A stretch of DNA of 7,081 nucleotides from Zoogloeaceae bacterium (GTDB lineage: Bacteria; Pseudomonadota; Gammaproteobacteria; Burkholderiales; Rhodocyclaceae), in contig SSSX01000771.1 of assembly GCA_015657735.1 (NCBI GenBank), positions 1-7,081 on the forward strand. Direction: 5' to 3'. Position numbers and translations under genes: made by a program. The notes under the pieces were generated by a model. The model was not told where the DNA came from and made no database searches. It saw only the letters and a program-made list of their open reading frames with translations. Shown here piece by piece: positions 1-5,959 of this stretch. How positions within the stretch are numbered: position 1 is the first letter of the stretch; each line of letters starts with the position of its first letter.

Positions 1-1904
1 GCGGCCACCGGGGCGATCTTTTCGGCGCCGCGGATGCGTTCGAGCCAGCCGTCGAGGCGGGCCCGGGCGTCGCCCTGCCAGTCGTCGCCGAGGGCGTCGG
101 CAAGGGCCTGGGCGAGACGCGGCGCGTCGAAGCGGGAGACTTGCAGCGTTGCCGCCGGGCTATCGAACAGATCGACCAGCGTGCGCGCGATGGGCTTGAT
201 GCGCCCGGCCGGCAGCGCCACCCGTTCGCCGTCGTCGAGCTGGACGATGACCCGCGCGTCGTCGCGGATCGCGTCGAGCTGGCGGCGGTCGAGCCAGCGC
301 GGGTCTTGCCGGAAGACGGCGTGGAGCATCGGCGCCAGATCGATGCGGCGCCCCTCGACCTCGATGCCCAGCGACAGTTCGAACCACCCGCCGGCGGTGC
401 CGCTGTCGTCGTCGGCATCGAGGATGTCGACGTGCCAGTCGTCCGCCACCAGCACGCGGTGACGGAAATCCTTCGGACACTCGATGTGCCAGCCGGCCGC
501 GCGCAGCAGCGGCGCGGTGAGGGCGAAGAAGTGCGTCCAGTGGGCTTCGCTGTCGAGGCCGAAGATGCCTTCCGGGCGCGGCCCGGCCGTCACCAGCCAG
601 GCCGGCTTGACCGGCTGGAAGCCGGCGTCGAGAAACGCCCGCCAGGCGGCTTCCTCGGCGGCCGGATCGCGCCGCACGCGCACCGCCCGGCCGTCCGGGA
701 GGGTCGCCAGATCGTAGGTCGAGCCGGGTTCGAAACGCGCCTCGCCATAGGCGAAAAGCGGGCTGGCGACGTCGTAGTCGCGCCCGACGAAATCGACCGG
801 GTAGCCGCGGTGCTTGCGCCAGCTCCAGCAGTGCAGGGTTTGCAGCGCGAGCAGCGGCCGGCATGGCGCGTCGACGATGGGCAGGTCGGCGGCGGTGCCA
901 TGCGGCGACGGCAGCCCGGGGGCAACCTGGGCCAGCGCGCCGGCCACCACCGGCAGCTCGACCGCCGACAGCGGCGGCAGCGCGAGAACCTCGGCGATCG
1001 CCGCGCCGCCGTCGATGCTGACCCGGCCGGCCTCTTGGCGCCCGGCGTCGAGGTACATCGGCGGCTCGGTGCGGATCACCAGCGCGGCGGCCGGCTCGAC
1101 GCGCAGGCGGGCCTTGAGGCCGCCCTCGACCGGCGCCCATTCGAGCCGGCCGGGACGCAGCGGGCCGGCGGCGAGCGGCGTGATCGCGCCGCTGTCGTCC
1201 ATCGCCATGCAGGTGCGTCCGGTGGCCAGCGCCGCTTCGAGCAGCGCCCGCCCGTCGGCGCCGCGCAGCGCCGGCCGGCCGTAGCCGCCGCCGCGACGGC
1301 TCATCTCGCGCAGCTGGCGGAAGATCTGCATGTCCTCGTCGCGGACGAAGGACGGCGGCTTGAGCAGCGCCTGTTCGTAGTTGTACCACTCGCCGATGGC
1401 GCCGGCCGGTTCGCCGGCGGGGCCGAGGCGCGCCTTGAGCAGGCTGAACTCGACGTCGTCGCCGCCCTGCCAGGCGCTGCACAGGTAGAAGATGCCTTCC
1501 TTGGCGGCGATCGGCTTTTTCGGCGCCGCAGCCTTGGCGACGCGCTCGCCGAGGGTCTTGGCCCACGCCACGATCTCGGCGCGCGGCCGGTCCACCAGCG
1601 TGCCGGGACGGCGCGCAGCGAGGATCAGCGCGGCGGCGTGCTTGCAGCGGTTGCCCACCGGGCAGGTGCAGCGGGTGGCCAGCTCGACGCTGCTCTTGCC
1701 GAAGAATTCGCGCCGCTCGACCCGCACCGAGACCCGGTAAGGCACCGCTTCGCTGCCCTGCACGAGTGCCTGCAGCTGGTTGCCGGCAGTCTCGATGTTG
1801 CGCACCCGCCCGACGTAGGCGCGGGCGCGGGTCAGCGCGTTGGCGGAAAACAGTTCGCCGAGCAGGGCGTCGTCGAGCTGGGCGAGAAGGCGGGCGAGTT
1901 CCAA
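1..1904 (-). CDS. SNF2-family DEAD/DEAH-box helicase with N-terminal SWIM zinc finger (partial, C-terminal part beyond left edge)
   Basis: Reading the minus strand from a TTG at 1904-1902 gives 634 codons with no stop up to the left edge. The product begins MELARLLAQLDDALLGELFS. A SWIM zinc-finger signature CxCx5CxH is visible at C79, C81, C87 and H89, in the usual N-terminal place for bacterial HepA/SNF2-like ATPases. Residues around 485-530 (WHVDIL, then WFELSLGIEVEGRRIDLAPML) match the domain that normally precedes the Walker A motif in these roughly 1000-residue proteins. The DExH ATPase and helicase C domains would therefore lie just outside the window. Family members are ATP-dependent DNA translocases thought to remodel nucleic-acid or protein-DNA complexes; SWIM domains are thought to mediate DNA or protein contacts. 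There is no in-frame ATG until residue 192 (1331-1329), after the SWIM motif, and no ATG or GTG between the sir2 stop and the TTG. TTG is thus the best start, though no Shine-Dalgarno sequence is seen. It follows sir2 by 77 bp on the same strand. The family call is firm; the exact start is less sure. Confidence 0.87.
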   Translation of the reverse strand, partial: MELARLLAQLDDALLGELFSANALTRARAYVGRVRNIETAGNQLQALVQGSEAVPYRVSVRVERREFFGKSSVELATRCTCPVGNRCKHAAALILAARRPGTLVDRPRAEIVAWAKTLGERVAKAAAPKKPIAAKEGIFYLCSAWQGGDDVEFSLLKARLGPAGEPAGAIGEWYNYEQALLKPPSFVRDEDMQIFRQLREMSRRGGGYGRPALRGADGRALLEAALATGRTCMAMDDSGAITPLAAGPLRPGRLEWAPVEGGLKARLRVEPAAALVIRTEPPMYLDAGRQEAGRVSIDGGAAIAEVLALPPLSAVELPVVAGALAQVAPGLPSPHGTAADLPIVDAPCRPLLALQTLHCWSWRKHRGYPVDFVGRDYDVASPLFAYGEARFEPGSTYDLATLPDGRAVRVRRDPAAEEAAWRAFLDAGFQPVKPAWLVTAGPRPEGIFGLDSEAHWTHFFALTAPLLRAAGWHIECPKDFRHRVLVADDWHVDILDADDDSGTAGGWFELSLGIEVEGRRIDLAPMLHAVFRQDPRWLDRRQLDAIRDDARVIVQLDDGERVALPAGRIKPIARTLVDLFDSPAATLQVSRFDAPRLAQALADALGDDWQGDARARLDGWLERIRGAEKIAPVA

Positions 1905-1932
1905 GACGGGCGAACCGGGGAAAAAAGCGGGG

Positions 1933-1963
1933 ATTGTAGGACGGGCCGGGCGCGGAGTCCCAA
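1933..1963 (-). promoter_or_regulatory. possible sigma70-type promoter of the SNF2 helicase gene
   Basis: On the minus strand, TTGGGA (1963-1958) and TACAAT (1938-1933) are separated by 19 bp. The -10 hexamer is good, while the spacer is longer than the ideal 17. A transcript would begin near 1926, about 22 nt before the TTG start. This would let the helicase be transcribed independently of sir2. No strong terminator is seen after sir2, so read-through is equally possible. This is a pattern match only. Confidence 0.3.
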
Positions 1964-1981
1964 CCTTGTGACCACGGCCGC

Positions 1982-2785
1982 TTAGCCCCGCCCGGTGTCG
2001 AGCGTGTAGCCGGAGGCGTCGAGCAGGGCCGGCAGGGCTTCGGCGGCGCGCAGGCGGAAGCGGAAATCCACCTGCTCCGACAGCGGCGTGCGGCCGGGAT
2101 TGATCTCGATGGTCGGCACGCCGTGCTCGATGGCCGCCACGACCGGCCCGGCGATGTACGGGAAGGCGCTGCCGGTGCCGACAGAGACGATCAAGTCGGG
2201 CCCGGCGGCGAGCACCCGCTCGAAGCGATGCACCGCCTGGTCGGGCAGGCTCTCGCCGAACAGCACCACGTCCGGGCGGATCACGCCGCCGCAGTGCGGA
2301 CACGCCGGCGGGATCGACAGGCCGGCGTAGCTATCGACCTGCCGGACGCGGCCGCAGTCGACGCAGCGCAGCCGGCGCAGGGTGCCGTGCATCTCGATCA
2401 CATCGCGCGAACCGGCGGCGAGATGGAAACCGTCGACGTTCTGGGTCAGCACCGTCACCGCGCCGTGCAGCGCCTCGAGGCGCGCGATGGCGTAGTGGCC
2501 GGCGTTGGGGCGGGCGCCGCGGCAGCTCGCCTCGATCTGCGCCAGGTAACGCCACGCGATGTCGGGCCGCTCGGCGAACATCGTGCCCGACAGGGCCTGT
2601 TCGATCGGCAGGCCGACATCGGTGAGGGCGCCTTCATACAGGCCGCCGACACCGCGGTAGGTGGGCAGGCCGGAATCGGCCGACAGCCCGGCACCGGTGA
2701 TGAACAGGATGCGCCGTGCGGTCGAAAGCAGGCGACCCGCGGCGTCGATCTGCGCCGCGTAGTCGGTTAAGGTGGGACTCGTCAT
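1982..2785 (-). CDS. Sir2-family NAD-dependent protein deacylase
   Basis: This 267-residue protein is a full-length sirtuin, an enzyme that removes acyl groups from lysines using NAD+ and yields O-acyl-ADP-ribose and nicotinamide. The NAD-binding GAGLSADSGLPTYRG starts at residue 31, and TQNVDGFH lies at 114-121. The catalytic histidine is H133 in MHGTL. A zinc ribbon is formed by C141, C144, C162 and C165. VVLFGESLP (173-181), GTGSAFPY (203-210) and EINPG (227-231) complete the Rossmann-fold signatures. No signal peptide or membrane segment is visible, so it should be cytoplasmic. The PTYRG version of the usual PDFRG loop is, from memory, typical of a proteobacterial Sir2 subgroup distinct from E. 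coli CobB. At the place of CobB's Tyr-x-x-Arg succinyl-binding pair this protein has L81 and I84, which points to deacetylation over desuccinylation (my hand alignment). The ATG at 2785 has only a weak GGA upstream. The SNF2 helicase gene follows on the same strand, and yafJ diverges upstream. Confidence 0.93.
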   Translation of the reverse strand: MTSPTLTDYAAQIDAAGRLLSTARRILFITGAGLSADSGLPTYRGVGGLYEGALTDVGLPIEQALSGTMFAERPDIAWRYLAQIEASCRGARPNAGHYAIARLEALHGAVTVLTQNVDGFHLAAGSRDVIEMHGTLRRLRCVDCGRVRQVDSYAGLSIPPACPHCGGVIRPDVVLFGESLPDQAVHRFERVLAAGPDLIVSVGTGSAFPYIAGPVVAAIEHGVPTIEINPGRTPLSEQVDFRFRLRAAEALPALLDASGYTLDTGRG

Positions 2786-2879
2786 GGTGTATCCGTGAAT
2801 TTTGCTTCGCTAACGGCAGCCCGGCTGGCGGAGTTGAGCGACGATGCCGGGCGCCGCATGAAACGACAGTATCGCCAAA
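2786..2879. promoter_or_regulatory. divergent intergenic region between sir2 and yafJ
   Basis: These 94 bp must hold the starts of both divergent transcripts. On the plus strand, TTGAGC (2834-2839) followed after 17 bp by CATGAA (2857-2862) is a weak promoter candidate for yafJ. I find no convincing hexamer pair for sir2. A perfect 7-bp inverted repeat, GCCCGGC (2819-2825) and GCCGGGC (2846-2852) with a 20-nt spacer, encloses the possible -35. In DNA this GC-rich it could be chance. Confidence 0.35.
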
Positions 2880-3695
2880 ATGTGCCAGCTACTCGGAATG
2901 AACTGCAACACGCCGACGGACATCTGCTTCTCGTTCGCCGGTTTCCAGGCCCGCGGCGGGCTCACCGACGTCCACGGCGACGGATGGGGAATCGCCTTTT
3001 TCGAGGGGCGCGGGGTGCGCCTGTTTCTCGACCCGCAAGCCAGCAGCGGCTCGAAAGTGGCCGAACTGGTGCGCAGCTACCCGATCCACTCGCTGAACGT
3101 CATCGCCCACATCCGCAAGGCCACCCAGGGCGTGGTCAGCCTCGAAAACACCCATCCCTTCCAGCGCGAACTGTGGGGGCGCTACTGGGTGTTCGCCCAC
3201 AACGGCAACCTGCACGGCTTCCGGCCGGCGCTGCGCGGCGACTACCTGCCGGTCGGCGGAACCGACTCGGAACTCGCCTTCTGCCATCTGATGGAAACCC
3301 TGCGCCAGCGCTTCCCCGAAGGCGAGCCGCCGCTCGACGCGCTGTTCGCCACGGTGCAGGAAGTGGCCTCCGAGGTCGGCCGCCACGGCGAGTTCAACTT
3401 CCTGCTGTCCAACGGCGCCTTCCTGTTCGCCCACTGCGCCTCGCGGCTGACCTACATCGTCCGCCAGGCGCCCTTCGCCAGCGCCCATCTGAAGGATCAG
3501 GACATCAGCGTCGACTTCCGCGAACTGACCCGCCCCGGCGACCGGGTCGCCGTCGTCGCGACCACGCCGCTGACCGACAACGAAAGCTGGACGCCGATCC
3601 CCGCCGGCACGCTGATGCTGTTCGTCGACGGCGCGCTGCGCGCCGGTCCGGCGACGACCTGCGCCTTCACGCCGGCAAATCCGCCGTCCGCCTGA
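2880..3695 (+). CDS. yafJ: YafJ-type class II glutamine amidotransferase
   Basis: This 271-residue protein closely resembles E. coli YafJ (about 255 residues). It belongs to the Ntn-hydrolase class II glutamine amidotransferases, which use an N-terminal cysteine to release ammonia from glutamine; the physiological acceptor of YafJ is not established. The sequence opens MCQLLGMNCNTPTDICFSF, placing the catalytic cysteine at position 2. HGDGWGIAFFEG is at 32-43. Expected glutamine-binding elements are AHIRKAT (R79), FAHNGN (H107, N108, G109) and GTDSE (D129). The start is fixed by the chemistry: the cysteine must become the first residue after Met removal, so ATG 2880 is right although no Shine-Dalgarno sequence precedes it. 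No synthetase domain is fused, and the last roughly 16 residues extend beyond the E. coli protein. It stands alone between the divergent sir2 and an AT-rich gap of 129 bp, so it is probably monocistronic. Confidence 0.93.
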   Translation: MCQLLGMNCNTPTDICFSFAGFQARGGLTDVHGDGWGIAFFEGRGVRLFLDPQASSGSKVAELVRSYPIHSLNVIAHIRKATQGVVSLENTHPFQRELWGRYWVFAHNGNLHGFRPALRGDYLPVGGTDSELAFCHLMETLRQRFPEGEPPLDALFATVQEVASEVGRHGEFNFLLSNGAFLFAHCASRLTYIVRQAPFASAHLKDQDISVDFRELTRPGDRVAVVATTPLTDNESWTPIPAGTLMLFVDGALRAGPATTCAFTPANPPSA

Positions 3696-3708
3696 GGCCG
3701 GAATGTCA

Positions 3709-3767
3709 AAATTATCAGGAAGCACAATTTTATGAATTACGTCACACGCCCGCATCGATGATAATTT
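3709..3767. repeat. 9-bp inverted repeat in AT-rich intergenic DNA upstream of the HIT gene
   Basis: AAATTATCA (3709-3717) and its exact reverse complement TGATAATTT (3759-3767) lie 50 bp apart centre to centre, roughly five helical turns. They sit in a stretch where 43 of 70 bases (3701-3770) are A or T, against a strongly GC-rich background. The right arm overlaps the promoter-like hexamer GATAAT (3760-3765). It could be a pair of operator half-sites for a looping or dimeric regulator. The regulator is unknown, and chance is not excluded. Confidence 0.45.
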
Positions 3768-3788
3768 GCGATCCATCCGGGCTAGAAT
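3737..3788 (+). promoter_or_regulatory. candidate promoter region for the HIT/PilZ gene pair
   Basis: Two possible -10 boxes are seen. TAGAAT (3783-3788) would start a transcript near 3795, leaving a roughly 30-nt leader, but it lacks a good -35. GATAAT (3760-3765) has a weak -35-like TTACGT (3737-3742) at a 17-bp spacing. The AT-rich composition, against GC-rich surroundings, supports a promoter somewhere here. Which hexamer is used cannot be decided from sequence. Confidence 0.45.
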
Positions 3789-3796
3789 CGCCGGAT
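3775..3796. repeat. 6-bp inverted repeat flanking a candidate -10 box
   Basis: ATCCGG (3775-3780) and CCGGAT (3791-3796) are perfect inverted arms with a 10-nt spacer that contains TAGAAT (3783-3788). This geometry would suit a repressor operator over the promoter. With arms this short it may be accidental. Confidence 0.35.
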
Positions 3797-3824
3797 ATTC
3801 CGTAACACGCCGGGTCGAACCTCC

Positions 3825-4268
3825 ATGCCGACAAGCGCCCCGAAAGACTGCCCGCTGTGCTTCCCCGACGGGGAGAACGTCCTCTGGCACGACGCCAGCT
3901 GCCGCGTGATCCGCATCGACGATCCGGATTATCCCGGCTACTGCCGGCTGGTCTGGAACGAGCACGTGGCCGAGATGAGCGACCTCTCGCCGGCCGAGCA
4001 GCGCCACTGCTTCAACATCCTGATGGCGGTCGAGGTGGCGCTGCGCGAATGCTTCGCGCCGGACAAGATCAATCTGGCCAGTTTCGGCAACGTCGTTCCC
4101 CATCTGCACTGGCACCTCATCCCGCGCTATCTCGACGACCGCCACTTCCCCCAACCCGTGTGGGGCGTGGCCCAGCGCAAGGGTGGCATGTCGCCGGCGC
4201 CGGAAGTCGACGACGCACGTCTGGCCCTGGCGGTGCGCAACGCCATCGCCGAGCACATTGCCGGCTGA
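3825..4268 (+). CDS. HIT-family (histidine triad) protein
   Basis: This 147-residue cytoplasmic protein carries the histidine triad HLHWHLI at 93-99 (H93, H95, H97), the HxHxHxx catalytic motif of nucleotide hydrolases and transferases acting on nucleoside phosphoramidates, dinucleoside polyphosphates or similar substrates. The context SFGNVVPHLHWHLIPRY and the later DDRHFPQPVW are characteristic of a proteobacterial HIT subgroup. An N-terminal CPLC (C9, C12) resembles the zinc-binding cysteine pair found in many HIT/GalT proteins, with H47 and H93 as possible further ligands. The length is normal for the family. The start at ATG 3825 places the CPLC motif nine residues in; no Shine-Dalgarno sequence is evident. 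The PilZ-type gene follows after only 17 bp, so the two are probably co-transcribed. The substrate cannot be read from the sequence. Confidence 0.92.
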   Translation: MPTSAPKDCPLCFPDGENVLWHDASCRVIRIDDPDYPGYCRLVWNEHVAEMSDLSPAEQRHCFNILMAVEVALRECFAPDKINLASFGNVVPHLHWHLIPRYLDDRHFPQPVWGVAQRKGGMSPAPEVDDARLALAVRNAIAEHIAG

Positions 4269-4272
4269 ACCC

Positions 4273-4277
4273 GGAGA
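4273..4277 (+). promoter_or_regulatory. ribosome binding site of the PilZ-type gene
   Basis: GGAGA lies 8 nt before the ATG at 4286, between the HIT stop and this start. It is the only clear Shine-Dalgarno sequence I see in the window. It argues against any longer N-terminus reading back through the HIT gene, although that frame stays open to 3857. Confidence 0.75.
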
Positions 4278-4285
4278 AAGCTTCC

Positions 4286-5896
4286 ATGGCGGACAGCCCC
4301 CAGACCTACACCGATCTGCGCAGCGTGGATCAATACCGCAAACTGCTGCGCAACCTGCACACCCTCAACGCGACCGAAAGCCACGTCACCCTCGTGCGCA
4401 TGCTCGAGGGCCTGCTGGCCAGCCCGCTCGGCCCGGAGGAGCAGCTCGAGGTGCTCGAATCGGCCCGCCAGACGATCACCTTCGTCCAGCACGAGATGTC
4501 GTCGCGCTACGCCGCCCATCCGCTGCCGCCCGACAGCCAGGAGGACGCCACGCTGCGTCAGGTGGTGCGCCTGTGGACGGCCCTCAGCACCGCTTACGCG
4601 CGCCTTGCCGAAGGCGGCAGCGGCAGCGACGAGTTCCGCGCCCAGTGGCCGCTGCTCGCCCAGCGCCGCATCCAGTATCTCGGCCAGGTCATCATCGAAT
4701 ACTTCCGCGCCCACCGCGCCGAACCGCCCGGCGCCTGGAAGGCCGTGCACGCCGCCTTCCTCGAAGCCGAACGCGCGGGCATCACCCACAGCCGGGTGAT
4801 CGACCCGCTCAACAACACCTGGAAAGCCCAGAGCCCCGACGAAGCCTACATCGCGCTGCTGCTGGTCGACCTCACCAACCCCTACGGCCGCAATCAGCGC
4901 GAACTCAACTGGATCTGCCGCTGGGCCCAGCGCTTCGCGCCGTACTGCATCATGCAGAGCAGCTGGGAAAAGGACGACGCGCGCGCCTACGGCCTCGATC
5001 TGAGCGAAGACCACGGCCTGCGTCCGATCGCGCTGATCGGCGCGCGGCCCGGCATGCGCCGCTTCGACGGCCATCGCCTGGCCGCCCAGATCAAGGCCAT
5101 GCTCGCCGAATTCAAGCAGGGCACCACGCCGGCGTCCCTCGGCCTCGGCGACGACTGCTCCCAGCCGGCCTGCGCGCGGCTGCTGGTGTCGTTGTACCGC
5201 CCGTGGGGCATGTCGGCCGCCGGCCGCCGTTTTCCGCGGCGCAGCAAGAAGGGCGGCAACAAGATCTGCACCGACTGGGATGCCATCGGCCTGCTGGTTT
5301 CGGGCAAGGAGTTCGTGCCGCCGAACCGCCGCCAGACCATCGGCAGCCGTTACGACATCAACGTGATCACCTTCGGCGCCCGCGTCGAAGACGAAGTGCC
5401 CGACGTCATCAACCCGGAAGCCGAGGTGCTGCGGCGTGGCTTCGCGATCGACGAATGGCAGACCGTCGACCACTCCGTGTCGGGTTTCCGTCTCCAGCGC
5501 AAGCACCCCGGCCAGCGCATCGAGCACCACCAGATGGTCGGCATCAAGCCGAGCGACGGCAACCAGTATCTGCTCGGCCAGGTGAGCTGGCTGATGTACG
5601 AGCCGGACGGCACGCTGATGGCCGGCATCCATCTGCTGGCCGGCCTGCCGACCGCCGTGGCGGTGCGCAGCACCGGTGTCAACGTCAATCCCCACGAGCC
5701 CTACGCGCAGGGCTTCCTGCTGCCCGAAATCGCCGCCATGCGTGCGCCGGCAACCATCGTCCTGCCGGGCGGCTGGTTCCACGCCGACCGGGTGGTCGAA
5801 CTTCACCACGGCGAACCGCGCCAGATTCGACTCGGCAACCTGATCGCCCGCGGTACCAACTTCGACCAGGCGACCTACGACTTCATCGCCGCCTGA
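4286..5896 (+). CDS. conserved protein with probable divergent C-terminal PilZ (c-di-GMP-binding) domain
   Basis: This is a 536-residue protein without signal peptide or obvious membrane segments. Residues 1-250 look mostly helical (QYRKLLRNLHTLNATESHV at 16-34; EAYIALLLVDLTNPYG at 186-201) and match no domain I can name. The C-terminal half looks PilZ-like: an arginine cluster GRRFPRRS (313-320) contains RxxxR (R314, R318), DHSVSG (395-400) fits the PilZ D/NxSxxG motif, and LLGQVSWLMYEPDGTLMAGIHLLAG (429-453) resembles the strand that often carries a V-W pair. In canonical PilZ domains the two motifs lie some 20-30 residues apart; here about 75 residues separate them, so the domain is divergent or carries an insert. 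If it binds cyclic-di-GMP it may be a cytoplasmic effector, but the output is unknown. I recall similar uncharacterised betaproteobacterial proteins annotated as PilZ-domain. The gene probably forms an operon with the HIT gene and is convergent with phoR. The coding call is firm; the domain call is moderate. Confidence 0.7.
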   Translation: MADSPQTYTDLRSVDQYRKLLRNLHTLNATESHVTLVRMLEGLLASPLGPEEQLEVLESARQTITFVQHEMSSRYAAHPLPPDSQEDATLRQVVRLWTALSTAYARLAEGGSGSDEFRAQWPLLAQRRIQYLGQVIIEYFRAHRAEPPGAWKAVHAAFLEAERAGITHSRVIDPLNNTWKAQSPDEAYIALLLVDLTNPYGRNQRELNWICRWAQRFAPYCIMQSSWEKDDARAYGLDLSEDHGLRPIALIGARPGMRRFDGHRLAAQIKAMLAEFKQGTTPASLGLGDDCSQPACARLLVSLYRPWGMSAAGRRFPRRSKKGGNKICTDWDAIGLLVSGKEFVPPNRRQTIGSRYDINVITFGARVEDEVPDVINPEAEVLRRGFAIDEWQTVDHSVSGFRLQRKHPGQRIEHHQMVGIKPSDGNQYLLGQVSWLMYEPDGTLMAGIHLLAGLPTAVAVRSTGVNVNPHEPYAQGFLLPEIAAMRAPATIVLPGGWFHADRVVELHHGEPRQIRLGNLIARGTNFDQATYDFIAA

Positions 5897-5926
5897 GCGC
5901 GGACGACGCTTTGAACCGCGGGCGGC

Positions 5927-5940
5927 GCGCCGGCCGGCGC
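5927..5940. repeat. 14-bp perfect palindrome between convergent genes
   Basis: GCGCCGGCCGGCGC is fully self-complementary and lies in the 63-bp gap between the stop codons of the PilZ-type gene and phoR. It could fold as a hairpin in both transcripts. Neither side has a T-run, so it is not a canonical intrinsic terminator, and GC-only palindromes are common in such genomes. Confidence 0.3.
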
Positions 5941-5959
5941 CAGCGTGCCGTCCCCGTCA

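Noticed and set aside
160..1566. Minus-strand open frame of 468 codons
   Set aside because: Its arginine- and alanine-rich low-complexity product lies in the wrong frame. The neighbouring minus frame carries the SWIM motif and SNF2-type sequence.
141..1985. Plus-strand open frame of 614 codons
   Set aside because: It is antisense to the SNF2 frame, rich in R, A, G and V with no recognisable motif. It is a typical GC-rich shadow of a real gene.
2123..2770. Plus-strand frame of 215 codons opposite sir2
   Set aside because: It is a shadow of the Sir2 gene, whose catalytic and zinc motifs are complete on the other strand.
1..2785. Sir2 plus helicase as an anti-phage defence system
   Set aside because: Known Sir2 defence systems use specific effector-domain architectures. 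This Sir2 is a stand-alone zinc-containing deacylase and the helicase is a common HepA-like type. No nuclease, Argonaute, TIR or mobile-element context is present.
3707..3770. Fur box suggested by GATAAT hexamers
   Set aside because: Only isolated hexamers in opposite orientation, 50 bp apart, are present. The contiguous GATAAT array expected of a Fur site is absent.
2795..3805. Plus-strand frame of 336 codons overlapping yafJ
   Set aside because: It is an out-of-frame reading with proline/arginine-rich composition. YafJ in the adjacent frame matches its family from end to end.
2889..4256. Minus-strand frame of 455 codons spanning yafJ, the intergenic gap and the HIT gene
   Set aside because: It is antisense to two well-recognised genes and has no domain signature.
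3857..4285. N-terminal extension of the PilZ-type protein back into the HIT gene
   Set aside because: The frame is open, but the residues are arginine-rich nonsense overlapping HIT coding sequence. ATG 4286 has a good GGAGA upstream.
4127..5809. Minus-strand frame of 560 codons
   Set aside because: It is antisense to the PilZ-type gene, with compositional bias (A, G, V, R, H) and no motifs.
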